Positions 17,566 to 26,795 of a DNA stretch of 64,000 nucleotides are shown here, one piece after another; position 1 is the stretch's first letter; the number at the start of each line of letters is the position of its first letter. The position numbers and the translations under genes are program-made. The notes below the pieces were generated by a model, which worked only from the letters and a program-made list of their open reading frames with translations, did not search any database and was not told the DNA's origin. This DNA comes from Isosphaeraceae bacterium (GTDB taxonomy: Bacteria; Planctomycetota; Planctomycetia; Isosphaerales; Isosphaeraceae): positions 1-64,000 of the forward strand of contig JANXSY010000270.1 of assembly GCA_025356435.1 (NCBI GenBank), in the 5' to 3' direction.

Positions 17566-18084
17566 ATGCGCCTCGGTGGCTTTCGGGCACAATCTGGGAT
17601 CGGACGGGTGGGGATCAGCCTGCTGATGCTCAGCCTGTTGCATGTGCCGTTGCCGCAGCCTGACTTTCACAACGTCCGCCATCATGACGACCCAGGTCAG
17701 GTCTGTGAGCATCACGACCACCTGCTCCGCTGGCATCCCGATGCCACGGCCGCTCAGGATGTTGCGCTCTTTCACTGGCACTGGTTCCTGCCGTCGCCGG
17801 GGCCTGTTGATCGCAACGGATCGGGCGAAGGGGCGGCGCTTCATGCTCATGTCGTCGGTTGGGATGCGCCATCGATCGAGGTTGGGCCGCCCATCGTGAC
17901 GCAGAGGCCGGGGCGTCTCCATGACGCCGTCCTTCCGCCGTTTGCTACCCTGCTCGCCCTCTTGCCGTTCGATGTCGATCGGTCAGAGGCGGTCCGCGCC
18001 GGACCTGGCTCGGTTCATGCTTTCTGCGCCACCTATGCGCCCCATGCCTCTCTCTCCTGCCTGCTTCAGCGCTGGTCTTGCTGA
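17566..18084 (+). CDS. Histidine-rich secreted protein, first gene of the metal-efflux cluster
   Basis: The 172-residue product has a hydrophobic leader (about residues 14-27) and a strongly His-rich middle with HNVRHHDDPGQVCEHHDHLL and FHWHWF, so it probably binds divalent metals outside the cytoplasm. The ATG at 17,566 has GGGA 6 nt upstream. It is followed by the membrane-fusion and pump genes of an RND system, so a role as metal scavenger, chaperone or sensor is plausible. I do not recognise it as a named family (it is not CzcE or CusF by motif). The C-terminal half is less conserved-looking. Confidence 0.65.
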   Translation: MRLGGFRAQSGIGRVGISLLMLSLLHVPLPQPDFHNVRHHDDPGQVCEHHDHLLRWHPDATAAQDVALFHWHWFLPSPGPVDRNGSGEGAALHAHVVGWDAPSIEVGPPIVTQRPGRLHDAVLPPFATLLALLPFDVDRSEAVRAGPGSVHAFCATYAPHASLSCLLQRWSC

Positions 18085-18265
18085 TCCCTCCCTTCATCTC
18101 AACGCGATAACGGCATCCCCTCGACCGCATTCTGTGCGGGCTGAGGGCTCGCCGAGTGCTATCTCCGTTCGAATAGGACCCGCGTTTCGATTGATGACGA
18201 TCCCGCTGCCTCGGTCACTCCGGTTTCTGACCGGGCCGGCCGCGAGGGTCGTGGAGGTCTGCCCG

Positions 18266-19846
18266 ATGAGTCTGCCCACCACCACAGAATCGTTCACTCG
18301 CTCTGCGCCCCCGGTCCCAGCCAAGTCCGTCAGCCCGACATCGTCTGGTCGGCGGTGGGCGGTGGGCTCGTTCGTCGCCGTCGCGATCCTGGCTATGATC
18401 CCCCTCGGCCTGAAGTTGTCGGGCCGCCTCGGCACGTCGGTCCCTTCGGCCGGGGTCGAGACGAAGCCGGACGAGAAACCGAAGTTCGACCCCAAGACCA
18501 CGGTCTTGCTCCCCGAAGGAAAGATGAAAGTGGCCGGCGTGCAGGTTGGTCCGGTCCGCAAAGACGAGTTGGCAACCGAGGTCAGCGTGCCGGGTCAGGT
18601 GTCGCTGAACCCCGACCGCCGGGTTGAGATCAAGCCGAGGGTCTCGGGGGTCGTGAGGACAGTCGCCGCGACGATCGGCCGCAAGGTCAAGGCGGGCGAG
18701 ACCCTCGTCACCCTCGACAGCGCTGACGTCGGCACGGCCCGGCTTAACCTTCGCGCCCGGCAGCGTGAATTGATCACGACGCGGATCGACGCCGACTGGA
18801 AGCGAGAGGTAAGCACAAACGTCGCGGCGCTGATCCCGCTGCTCCGCAAAGATACCCCCACCCGCAAGCTCGAAGAGCTGTTCCGCGACAAGCTGCTCGG
18901 CTCGTTCCGGGGCGACTTGCTCGGGTCGTATGCGGAGTTCGAGATCGCCTCACATGAAGAAGAGAAGCAGGCCGAACTATTCAAGAACAACCTCGTCGGT
19001 GAGCATCCGGTCTTCCTCTCCAAGCACACCCGCGAGGCGAAGCAGGCGCGGTTCGAAGGCTCGCTCGAAGTCGTCCGATTCGACTCAGCGCAGCAGTCGA
19101 GAATCGCCGACCAGCAGGTTCGCGCCGCCGAGGCGGCCGTGATCGATGCGGCACAGCGGCTTCGTATCCTCGGCGTCTCGGAAGACATGGACAAGGTGCT
19201 GACCCCGCTTCAGCCCTCGGCCTCTGCTTCGATTTCTGGATATGAAGACGTGACGGTCTATACGATCGTCGCGCCGTTCGACGGCACGATCGTTGCGAGA
19301 TCGGCCGTACCGTCGCAGCGGGTCGAGCCGACCGATGGGCTGTTCAGCCTGGCCGACCTGACGACGGTTCGCGTTACCGCCGACGTGCCCGAGTCGCGGG
19401 TCGGGCTCTTGCCGGCAATGGGCAAGCCCAACTTGCAGGTGAGCGCCGCAGCCTATCCGGGTCAGACCTTCAGCGCCCGCGTGATCTACGTCGGCGAGGT
19501 CGTTGACCCGACCACCAGGACCGTCTCGCTCCTGGCCGAGATGCCCAACCCCGACGGCCGACTCCGCCCCGGTATGTTCGTCCAGATCAAGCTCGACTCG
19601 CCCGATCGGACCGCGGCGCTCACCGTGCCGGCCGGATCGGTGATCGAAATCGAGGGGAAGACCGGCGTCTTCCGGCCCGGCAAAGAGTCGAACATGTTCA
19701 CCTTCGCTCCCGTCGTCGCCGGGGGGGAGTTGAACGGCCGCCGCGCGATCGTCTCAGGACTTACCGAGGGCGATCCCGTCGTCGTCGCCGGGGCGTTCGT
19801 CCTCAAGAGCGAACTGGTGCTCCAGAATGAGGCGGAAGAGGAGTGA
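18266..19846 (+). CDS. RND efflux periplasmic adaptor, CzcB/CusB-like
   Basis: This is the membrane-fusion subunit that bridges an RND pump and an outer-membrane channel. After an N-terminal membrane anchor (about residues 31-50), the barrel-sandwich half-motif VSGVVRTVAATIGRKVKAGE is clear, followed by a long helical hairpin, the second half APFDGTIVARSAVPSQRVE, and beta-barrel and membrane-proximal domains (RLRPGMFVQIKLD). The product is 526 residues. The ATG at 18,266 has GGAGG 8 nt upstream; the frame opens at 17,921 but the extension overlaps the His-rich gene. The cognate pump gene follows after 233 nt, with a family B repeat between them. Confidence 0.93.
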   Translation: MSLPTTTESFTRSAPPVPAKSVSPTSSGRRWAVGSFVAVAILAMIPLGLKLSGRLGTSVPSAGVETKPDEKPKFDPKTTVLLPEGKMKVAGVQVGPVRKDELATEVSVPGQVSLNPDRRVEIKPRVSGVVRTVAATIGRKVKAGETLVTLDSADVGTARLNLRARQRELITTRIDADWKREVSTNVAALIPLLRKDTPTRKLEELFRDKLLGSFRGDLLGSYAEFEIASHEEEKQAELFKNNLVGEHPVFLSKHTREAKQARFEGSLEVVRFDSAQQSRIADQQVRAAEAAVIDAAQRLRILGVSEDMDKVLTPLQPSASASISGYEDVTVYTIVAPFDGTIVARSAVPSQRVEPTDGLFSLADLTTVRVTADVPESRVGLLPAMGKPNLQVSAAAYPGQTFSARVIYVGEVVDPTTRTVSLLAEMPNPDGRLRPGMFVQIKLDSPDRTAALTVPAGSVIEIEGKTGVFRPGKESNMFTFAPVVAGGELNGRRAIVSGLTEGDPVVVAGAFVLKSELVLQNEAEEE

Positions 19847-19863
19847 GCGGGACCACCCCTCTC

Positions 19864-20005
19864 CCCGGAGGATGGCCCAGTCAGAAACCCCTCGGATGGC
19901 ACCGGTTCTTGAACCGGTCGGCAATGACCTCCGCTCGGGCGGCCTGTTTTCCGCCGCCTGACCTTGCCGGTTCGAGAACCGGGACCACCGCATACAAACG
20001 CTTGC
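19864..20005 (+). repeat. Dispersed 120-nt element, family B (copy 3)
   Basis: This is the best-preserved copy, with two perfect inverted repeats: ACCGGTTC-TT-GAACCGGT at 19,901-19,918 and CCGGTTC-GA-GAACCGG at 19,967-19,982, flanked by GGATGGCCCAGTCAGAAACC and GGGACCACCGC. It sits exactly between the adaptor and pump genes and would form strong hairpins in their mRNA, so it may affect pump expression. Confidence 0.7.
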
Positions 20006-20079
20006 TCATGCAAGTCTTTTCCTGATCAATACAGCAAACAACTGAGGTCCGCACAGCGGATCTTACGAGAGATCGAATC

Positions 20080-23000
20080 ATGCTCAACGCCTTGATCGAG
20101 ACCTCGCTCAAGAATCGGTTCTTGGTGCTGGCAATGACGGTTCTCGTCGCCGGTCTGGGGATCTACTCGGCGCTCCACCTGCCGATCGACGCGGTGCCAG
20201 ATCTGACGAATGTACAGGTACAGGTGCTTACCGAGGCCCCCGCGCTCAGCCCGATGGAGGTCGAGACGCTGCTCTCGTTTCCGGTCGAGGGGGCAATGAG
20301 CGGCCTGCCCGATGTCGAACAGATCCGCTCGATCTCGAAGTTTGGGATCTCGGTCGTCACGATCGTCTTCCGCGAGGGGACTGACCTCTATCGCGCCCGC
20401 CAGCTCGTCAGTGAGCGGCTCGGACGCGCTGCCGACGCCATCCCCAAGGGCTATGGGACGCCGACGCTCGGCCCGATCTCGACGGCGTTGGGGGAGATCT
20501 ATCACTTTCAGGTCAAGGCGAAAGATCCCAAAATCACGCCGATGATGTTGCGGACAAAGCTGGATTGGTTCATCTCTTACCAGCTTCGAAGCCTGCCGGG
20601 CGTCACTGAGATCAACTCGCACGGCGGCGAGCTGAAGACGTTCCAGATCGAGGTCGATCCCGACAAGCTCGCGTCGTACAAGATCTCGATGACGCAGGTG
20701 TTCGACGCCGTGCGGTCGAATAACGCCAACGTCGGCGGCGGCTATCTGATCCACGAGAACGAAGCGCGTTATATCCGGGGCGTGAGCCAGGTGAAGTCGA
20801 TCGAGGACATCGCCGCGATCGTCATTGACGAGCGCAAGGGTGTTCCCGTGACGATCAAAGACGTCTCCACAGGCGTCCACCCCGCGCCGATGATCCGCGC
20901 GGGCCTTGTGACCAAAGACGGCCAGGGGGAGATCGTCGTCGGCCTGGTTTTGATGCTGATCGGGGAGAACTCGCGGCAGGTCGTTGACCGCGTGAAGGTT
21001 GAGGTGACGAAGCTCCAGAAAGACCTCGACAAGGAGGGGATCGAGATCGTACCCCTTTACGATCGCTCGGACCTGATCGGTCAGACGCTCGGGACGGTGC
21101 TCAAGAACCTCACCGAGGGCGGGGCGCTGGTGATCGTGGTCCTTCTGGTGTTGCTCGGCAACATCCGCGCGGGGTTGATCGTGGCGTTGGCGATCCCGAT
21201 GGCGATGATGGCGGCGTCAAGCATCATGCTCGCCACGGGTGTCACCGCGAGCCTGATGAGCCTGGGGGCGATCGACTTCGGGCTGATCGTCGACTCGTCG
21301 GTCATTATGATCGAGAACTGCGTCCGCCGCCTCGCCCATGAGGGGGGCTCTCGGCCGAAGCTCGATATCATTCGCGATGCGGCCGTCGAGGTCCGCCGGC
21401 CAACGATGTTTGGCGAGCTGATCATCGCGATCGTCTATCTGCCGATCCTCGCGCTCCAGGGGACTGAGGGAAAGCTGTTCCGGCCGATGGCGCTGACGGT
21501 GATCTTCGCGTTGATGGGATCGATGGTCCTCTCGCTCACCCTCATGCCGGTGCTCGCCTCGCTCGGGCTCAGCTCGAAGGCCAAGGAGAAAGACGTCTGG
21601 CTGATCCGGGTCGTGAAGTGGATCTACCGGCCGATCCTTGATGCGGTCGTCTGTCGCCCGGTCGCGGCGGTCGTCCTGGCGCTGGTGTTGCTCGGCCTGA
21701 GCGTGCCGGTCGCGCTCCATCTCGGCGGCGAGTTCATGCCGAGGCTCAACGAGGGCGACCTGGTCATTGAGGCGATCCGACTGCCCTCAGCCTCGCTCGA
21801 AGGGGCGGTGCCGACGTTCACCCAGGTCGAGACGATCCTGAAGGAGATCCCCGAGGTCAAGTTCGTCTACAGCAAGACCGGCCGGCCCGAGATCGCCAAC
21901 GACGTGATGGGCGTGCATCAGACTGACGTCTGGACGATGCTCAAGCCGCAGTCAGAGTGGCGGCATGGGCTAACCCGCGACGGCCTGATCGATGAGATGA
22001 CCCAGAAGCTCACCGAGAACGTTCCCGGAGTGAAGTTCGGGTTCAGCCAGCCGATCGAGATGCGGACGAACGAGCTGGTCGCGGGCGTCAAGAGTGACGT
22101 CGCCGCCTTGATCTACGGCCCTGATCTCGACGAGTTGCGGCGAATCGCGGCGGAGGTCGAGCATGTGCTCTCGAAGATCGACGGGCAGAAAGACCTCAAG
22201 TCGCCCAGCGCGGGTCGGCTGCCAATGCTCAGCGTCACGGTCCGCCGCGACCAGCTCGCGCGCTATGGGATCAAGGCGTCCGACGTGCTCGACGCCGTCG
22301 CTGCGCTGGGCGGAACGACGGTCGGGACGGTCTTCGAGGGCCAGATCCGCAGTCCGATCCAGGTGCGACTGCCCGCGTCGTGGCGGAATGATCCGAAGCG
22401 GATCGAGCAGATTCGCGTGATCGACCCCCTGGGCCGACCGATTGCGCTGGGAGACCTTGCCGATATTCGGGCCGAGGAAGGGCCAAACGAGATCGAGCGA
22501 GAGAACGTCCAGCGACGCGCGGTGGTCGGGGTCAACGTGCGGGGTCGGGACATCGCCGGGTTCGTCGCCGAGGCCCAGGCGGCAATCGACCGCGACGTGA
22601 AACTGCCGGCCGGCTATCTGCTCCGCTGGGGCGGCCAGTTTGAGCATCTTCAGACGGCGGTCAAGCGGCTGCTGATCGTCGTGCCGCTGGCGCTGGCGCT
22701 GATCGGTCTCCTCCTCTATATGACGCTCGGGTCGATCAAGCTCGCGGGGCTGATCTTCCTCGCTGTGCCGATGGCCGCCACCGGTGGCATCTTCGCCCTC
22801 GCGGCGCGGGGGTTGCCGTTCTCGATCTCGGCGGGAGTCGGGTTCATCGCGCTCTTCGGGGTGGCGGTTCTCAACGGCCTGGTCTGGGTCAGCGCGGTCG
22901 AGCATCTTCGACTCGAAGGCGTCGAACCGCACGCGGCGGCCGAGGAGGCGGCGATGGTCCGGCTCCGTCCTGTACTCATGACCGCGCTCGTCGCCGGGTT

Positions 23001-23226
23001 CGGCTTCGTGCCGATGGCGCTCTCGACCACCCCCGGCGCAGAGATCCAGAGACCGCTCGCGACGGTCGTGATCGGCGGACTCGTCACCTCTACCCTGCTG
23101 ACGTTGCTCGTCCTTCCCTCGATCTACCCGTGGTTCGCCGACAGGTCTAAGGTAAAAGCGAAGGGCTCGCCGACCGGCCTCGAGAACGGCCTTACCTCCC
23201 TTCCCCTCCCGGCCCATACCCCCTAA
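20080..23226 (+). CDS. Heavy-metal RND efflux pump, CzcA-like
   Basis: The 1,048-residue product is a full-length HME-RND transporter: an N-terminal membrane helix, two large periplasmic loops, and helices 2-6 and 8-12. The membrane helix 4 signature DFGLIVDSSVIMIENCVRRL carries Asp399, Asp405 and Glu412, equivalent to the proton-relay residues of CzcA-type pumps for divalent cations (Zn, Co, Cd, Ni), unlike the Cu/Ag CusA pattern. It would export metal using the proton gradient with the adaptor encoded just upstream. No outer-membrane factor gene (CzcC/TolC) is seen in the window, so that part must be encoded elsewhere. Confidence 0.95.
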   Translation: MLNALIETSLKNRFLVLAMTVLVAGLGIYSALHLPIDAVPDLTNVQVQVLTEAPALSPMEVETLLSFPVEGAMSGLPDVEQIRSISKFGISVVTIVFREGTDLYRARQLVSERLGRAADAIPKGYGTPTLGPISTALGEIYHFQVKAKDPKITPMMLRTKLDWFISYQLRSLPGVTEINSHGGELKTFQIEVDPDKLASYKISMTQVFDAVRSNNANVGGGYLIHENEARYIRGVSQVKSIEDIAAIVIDERKGVPVTIKDVSTGVHPAPMIRAGLVTKDGQGEIVVGLVLMLIGENSRQVVDRVKVEVTKLQKDLDKEGIEIVPLYDRSDLIGQTLGTVLKNLTEGGALVIVVLLVLLGNIRAGLIVALAIPMAMMAASSIMLATGVTASLMSLGAIDFGLIVDSSVIMIENCVRRLAHEGGSRPKLDIIRDAAVEVRRPTMFGELIIAIVYLPILALQGTEGKLFRPMALTVIFALMGSMVLSLTLMPVLASLGLSSKAKEKDVWLIRVVKWIYRPILDAVVCRPVAAVVLALVLLGLSVPVALHLGGEFMPRLNEGDLVIEAIRLPSASLEGAVPTFTQVETILKEIPEVKFVYSKTGRPEIANDVMGVHQTDVWTMLKPQSEWRHGLTRDGLIDEMTQKLTENVPGVKFGFSQPIEMRTNELVAGVKSDVAALIYGPDLDELRRIAAEVEHVLSKIDGQKDLKSPSAGRLPMLSVTVRRDQLARYGIKASDVLDAVAALGGTTVGTVFEGQIRSPIQVRLPASWRNDPKRIEQIRVIDPLGRPIALGDLADIRAEEGPNEIERENVQRRAVVGVNVRGRDIAGFVAEAQAAIDRDVKLPAGYLLRWGGQFEHLQTAVKRLLIVVPLALALIGLLLYMTLGSIKLAGLIFLAVPMAATGGIFALAARGLPFSISAGVGFIALFGVAVLNGLVWVSAVEHLRLEGVEPHAAAEEAAMVRLRPVLMTALVAGFGFVPMALSTTPGAEIQRPLATVVIGGLVTSTLLTLLVLPSIYPWFADRSKVKAKGSPTGLENGLTSLPLPAHTP

Positions 23227-23237
23227 GCGGACGGTCG

Positions 23238-24059
23238 GTGACGGCCGAGCCAATGATGCCTACTGATGCCGGATTCAACCCGATCGACCGCCTCGCGCCG
23301 ACCCTCCGGCCCCGAGGCCCCGTCGTCATGCGTCAGGAGTGGCGACACCTTCTCTTCCTCCACTGGGAAGTCCCCGCCGAGGCGATCAAAGCCCTTCTGC
23401 CGCCCGGCCTTGAAGTCGACACCCATGACGGGCGGGCCTTCATCGGCCTCATCCCATTCGCCATGCACGGTGTCCGCCCCCGTTTTCTACCCAGCCTTCC
23501 CTGGCTCTCCAACTTCTACGAAACGAACGTACGGACCTATGTCCATCGCGAGGGAAAAGACCCGGGAGTCTGGTTTTTCAGCCTCGACGCAGCCAATCCG
23601 GTGGCGGTGGCGATCGCCCGCGTGGCGTTCGGGCTCCCCTATTATCGCGCGAAGATGCGCCTCCAGGTTGGACCGATCGCGGGGCCGGGTCAGGCCCTGA
23701 TCTATGGCTCAGAACGGCTCGGAGTGGGTCCGAATCCGCCCCGAGCGGAGGTCGAGGCGCGGGTCGTCGGCCCGGTCGTTCCGGCTGAGTTGGGGTCGTT
23801 GGAGCACTTTCTCGCTGAGCGATACCTCCTGTATTCCGTCCGAGGCGGCAAACTTTTTCGGGGCCAGGTGCATCACCGGCCCTACCCCCTCCAGGCGGCA
23901 GAGGTCGACTCGCTCGACGAGACGTTGATCGCCGCCGCAGGCATCGACCGGCCCGACCGACCTCCGCTCGTCCACTACGCGGCCGGGGTGAAGGTCGACA
24001 TCTTCGGATTAACACGTGTCAAAGGCGAACTCTCCTCAAAATCTTCGCAAACACCTTAA
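23238..24059 (+). CDS. DUF2071 (YqjF-like) protein
   Basis: The 273-residue protein contains the DUF2071 pattern MRQEWRHLLFLHWEVPAEAI, followed by LLPPGLEVDTHDGRAFIGLI, SNFYETNVRTYVH and GVWFFSLDA, an acetoacetate-decarboxylase-like fold. The function of the family is unknown. It starts 12 nt after the pump gene stop and may be co-transcribed with it. The start is uncertain: GTG at 23,238 or one of the ATGs at 23,253/23,256. The last residues (KGELSSKSSQTP) are low-complexity. Confidence 0.88.
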   Translation: MTAEPMMPTDAGFNPIDRLAPTLRPRGPVVMRQEWRHLLFLHWEVPAEAIKALLPPGLEVDTHDGRAFIGLIPFAMHGVRPRFLPSLPWLSNFYETNVRTYVHREGKDPGVWFFSLDAANPVAVAIARVAFGLPYYRAKMRLQVGPIAGPGQALIYGSERLGVGPNPPRAEVEARVVGPVVPAELGSLEHFLAERYLLYSVRGGKLFRGQVHHRPYPLQAAEVDSLDETLIAAAGIDRPDRPPLVHYAAGVKVDIFGLTRVKGELSSKSSQTP

Positions 24060-24455
24060 ATTGTAGAGTCTGCGACGACGCCAGGGTCTACGATCGTCAT
24101 CGAACAGACTATTGGCGGTCGGCCCCAAACGAATCAGTGGATAATCGTCTGGACGCTCGTCCTTATGTGAGGTCCGTCTCGATTCGTCCGACTGGACGCT
24201 CGCAAATCGACCATACGTCGCGTCAGAAATCTGTCCCACGACACTTCGTTGCGCAGGTTTCGTGACCCGAATTATCTTTGGGCGATCCGCAAAAAGTTCT
24301 TGCAATCTCGTCGGAGTTCTCCCATCCTGGCAAACCGCCGTGGGTGATGCGGGATGCCTGCTCCCTTGACCGAAGGGAACACAGGACTGCCCGCTGAGGG
24401 AGAGCGGTCGCAATGGAGCGGCCGACACCCCCGGGTCCTCCAGGGAGATGGTTAC
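24060..24455. other. Intergenic region without recognisable features
   Basis: The 396 nt between DUF2071 and the CAP-domain gene contain no supported gene on either strand. A long minus-strand frame here is the shadow of the CAP-domain gene. I see no clear promoter, repeat or terminator. Confidence 0.5.
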
Positions 24456-24947
24456 TTGAAGCTCCAGAACGTCACCAAGAGCGTCTGCCGTGCCGTGTTG
24501 ATCGCCATCGTGATGGCAACGATGACCTCGGCCGCGAATGCTCAGCAGGTCGTCCGTGCCGACGAGGCTCAGCCGACCGCCGTACAGCCGACCGCGATGG
24601 TCGTGCAGCCCGCCGCTCAGCCTGTCTACGTCGCGGCGGTTGGCGATCCTTACGGCTTCGTGAACTGGCTCAACACCACCCGCGCCCAGTACGGGCTGTC
24701 GGCCGTCGGTTACGATCCAAACCTCACAAACTGGGCGGCCATGAACAACAACCACCAGTCGTCTCGCGGGATGGGCCATTACGTGATGGGTCCGGCCCGC
24801 CGCCAGAACTCTGCGATGGGGGCTTACGCCAACATCGGCGCGATGTGGATGGCCTCTCCGGCCCACCGCGCGGCCCTGCTCGACCCCACGATCCGCTTCG
24901 TCGGGATCGCCGGTGCCGGGGCCTACTGGACCTACAACGCCTACTGA
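24456..24947 (+). CDS. Secreted CAP/SCP-domain protein
   Basis: The start is a TTG at 24,456 with GGGAG 8 nt upstream; it gives a clean signal peptide (VCRAVLIAIVMATMTSAANA) that the longer open frame would bury. The mature part is a short CAP (SCP/PR1/Tpx) domain: VNWLNTTRAQYGLSAVGYD, WAAMNNNHQSS, then ANIGAMWMASPAHRAALLD, matching the helix with HN-x-x-H and the W-x-x-S-x-x-H-x-x-x-L-L motif. A Pro/Gln/Val-rich linker separates leader and domain. The product is 163 residues, extracellular or periplasmic; ligand unknown. Confidence 0.88.
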   Translation: MKLQNVTKSVCRAVLIAIVMATMTSAANAQQVVRADEAQPTAVQPTAMVVQPAAQPVYVAAVGDPYGFVNWLNTTRAQYGLSAVGYDPNLTNWAAMNNNHQSSRGMGHYVMGPARRQNSAMGAYANIGAMWMASPAHRAALLDPTIRFVGIAGAGAYWTYNAY

Positions 24948-24974
24948 TCGGCGTTCTCAAGGGGCAGCGCCCCG

Positions 24975-25100
24975 TCACGGCATCGACGCCGTGAGTGCTC
25001 TCCAGTGCGTGAAACGACCGTTGGACGGCCAGGGGCTAGTGCGCCTCCGTCTCGCGATTGAGGCCGTTGCGCAGGCGATCCGCCCCCATGGATGGGGGCG
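24975..25100. terminator. Hairpins between convergent CAP and lipoprotein genes
   Basis: CACGGC-N6-GCCGTG near 24,976-24,993 and CGCCCCCAT-GG-ATGGGGGCG at 25,081-25,100 lie between two converging genes. Neither is followed by a U-run, so they are at best Rho-assisted or stability hairpins. Confidence 0.35.
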
Positions 25101-25121
25101 ACGCCCGCAAGGCAATCCGTC

Positions 25122-25697
25122 TCAGAGGAACAGCTTCGCCTTGATCTTGGCGAGGATCACCTGTTCAAGCTTTGTGTCTCTGCCCCGAGGAATCCAGCCG
25201 ATGGGCACGGGGACCGGGCCGACCACGTCTCGGGCGCGATTCACCGGGATCGTATTGTCGAACACCGCGCGGCCGCCAATCTGCTTCTCGGGCCGGGCCA
25301 GGTCTTCGAGTTCCTTGTAAACCTCGACCTTCACCGCGAAGGTCCCGGTCGCCGTCGGGTTGACGGTGACGATCGCGAACCGGCGGATCGTCTGGAGGCT
25401 CGACTCAAGGCGCTCCTTGAACCCGACCGAGTCGCCGTTCCAGGGTTCAAGCACCGTGGCCCCGATCGTCGGTGCCGTCACGATCTTGCGCTGGAGTCGA
25501 TTCTCGTTGTTGATGGCAAAATAATCGTCGACCGTGGTGATGCACGCCATCCAGACCGTTTCGAACTCGGCCGATGGCACGATCAGCGGGTTGGTCGCGG
25601 TGGCCTGCGTGCCCATCGTCGAGCAGCCCAGCGGGACGACGCCCGCGAGCAGCACCCCCGCGATTCCGGCCCAGATCCGACTGCCGGGCACCCTCAT
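25122..25697 (-). CDS. Hypothetical lipoprotein
   Basis: The 191-residue product starts at ATG 25,697 with a lipoprotein leader ending in VVPLGC (Cys about residue 25). The mature part has FETVWMACITTVDDYFAINN, then beta-strand-like stretches (FAIVTVNPTATGTFAVKVEV) and IPRGRDTKLEQVILAKIKAK at the end. I recall similar planctomycete lipoproteins but no named family. The frame extends to 25,751 without supporting signals. It is likely an outer-envelope protein of unknown function. Confidence 0.75.
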   Translation of the reverse strand: MRVPGSRIWAGIAGVLLAGVVPLGCSTMGTQATATNPLIVPSAEFETVWMACITTVDDYFAINNENRLQRKIVTAPTIGATVLEPWNGDSVGFKERLESSLQTIRRFAIVTVNPTATGTFAVKVEVYKELEDLARPEKQIGGRAVFDNTIPVNRARDVVGPVPVPIGWIPRGRDTKLEQVILAKIKAKLFL

Positions 25698-26050
25698 GAC
25701 ACAACCCTCGCCGGGAAGAAGATCGCTCCCCCGCCGGCCCCGATCGGGCATGCAAAGGCGGGGTCGCGGCGTATTTTCGGGAGACGGGAGTCGCGGCGAG
25801 GTGTGGAACAGACGCGGTCCCGGCCCCCCTCACGGGCGGAGGTCTCGGGTTGCGACCGGCATGGTGCGATGATTCGGAAAGTCGGGCAAGGTCGATCCGC
25901 CTCGATTGTAAAAAGCGTCCTATGCTTGGATCGGTCCGGATCGGACAACGGCCCGCCACCGGAACGGGCGGACCGGCCGACCCTCCCGACCTCGGGGCAA
26001 AGGGTTCCGTGGTCGGGAAGCGACACTGGCTCTGAAGGGGATATTCGGTC
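25698..26050. other. Divergent intergenic region
   Basis: These 353 nt separate the lipoprotein and GGDEF genes, which are transcribed away from each other, so promoters for both must lie here. I found no hexamer pair good enough to call. No repeat or gene is visible. Confidence 0.4.
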
Positions 26051-26704
26051 ATGTCCATCCCTTCCACTCCCGCATTCCTCCCGATCTCGACGACGCACGT
26101 CGAAACCACCTGGGACGCCGCCGTCCCCTTCGATCATCGCCGACCCGCCGGGCCGTCGCACCCGACGCACGAGCCGGAGACCGGCCTGCCGGACGCCGCG
26201 TTCGTCTCGACCTTCCTGACCTATGCCCTGGCGCTTACCGATCGCCGTCGAGAGCCGCTTTCCCTCCTCTACATAGAGCTGGATCGGCTGGCGGCCATTC
26301 GCGACCTCCACGGGGCCGACTTCGCCCATGAGGCGATGCGGAAGGTTAGCCGGACCGTCTCGGGGGTCTTACGCGCGAGCGACGTGATCGCCCGGCTCGA
26401 CGACGGCCGGCTCGCGGCCGTGCTCCCGGGGGCCTCCGTTCAAGACGCGCTGATGATCGCCGAATCGATCCGTGCGGCGGTCGCCGCGACCGGCGTCGCC
26501 AATTTGGCCATGCCGGTCTTGACCGCCTCGATTGGCGTCGCGACCTACCCCGATCATGCGGGCAACCCGATCGCCCTCCGCTCCTCGGCCGCCGCTGCGC
26601 TCGCCGACGCCCGATCGCAGGGCCGAGACCGGGTCGCCGCCCCGTCCCCGTCCCCGTCCCGCCACGGTGAGTCGGCGCTGCGGCTGGCGGAAGACGTCGA
26701 CTGA
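26051..26704 (+). CDS. Degenerate GGDEF-domain protein
   Basis: The 217-residue protein has the GGDEF fold: PETGLPDAAFVSTFLTYALA (the D-x-L-T-G-L-x-N region), LSLLYIELDRLAAIRDLHG (the metal-binding D-x-D-x-F-K-x-x-N-D region), ASDVIARLDDGRLAAVLPGA and LTASIGVATYP. The catalytic GG(D/E)EF itself is replaced by LDDGRLA, so diguanylate cyclase activity is unlikely. It may bind GTP or act as a regulatory partner. There is no sensor domain, only a 45-residue N-terminal extension. The ATG at 26,051 has GGGGA about 9 nt upstream. Confidence 0.85.
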   Translation: MSIPSTPAFLPISTTHVETTWDAAVPFDHRRPAGPSHPTHEPETGLPDAAFVSTFLTYALALTDRRREPLSLLYIELDRLAAIRDLHGADFAHEAMRKVSRTVSGVLRASDVIARLDDGRLAAVLPGASVQDALMIAESIRAAVAATGVANLAMPVLTASIGVATYPDHAGNPIALRSSAAAALADARSQGRDRVAAPSPSPSRHGESALRLAEDVD

Positions 26705-26795
26705 ACTCGAATCCCTTCACGTCAGGCGGGCCGTCTCGCCGAGCTTTCGAAGCCCGACGCGGCGGCCCGTCGCGTTTCCATTCTGACCGACCCGG

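Noticed and set aside
6670..19982. tRNA T-arm-like GGTTCGAGAAC sequences
   Set aside because: They are parts of the family B inverted repeats; no acceptor stem, anticodon arm or CCA end can be built around them.
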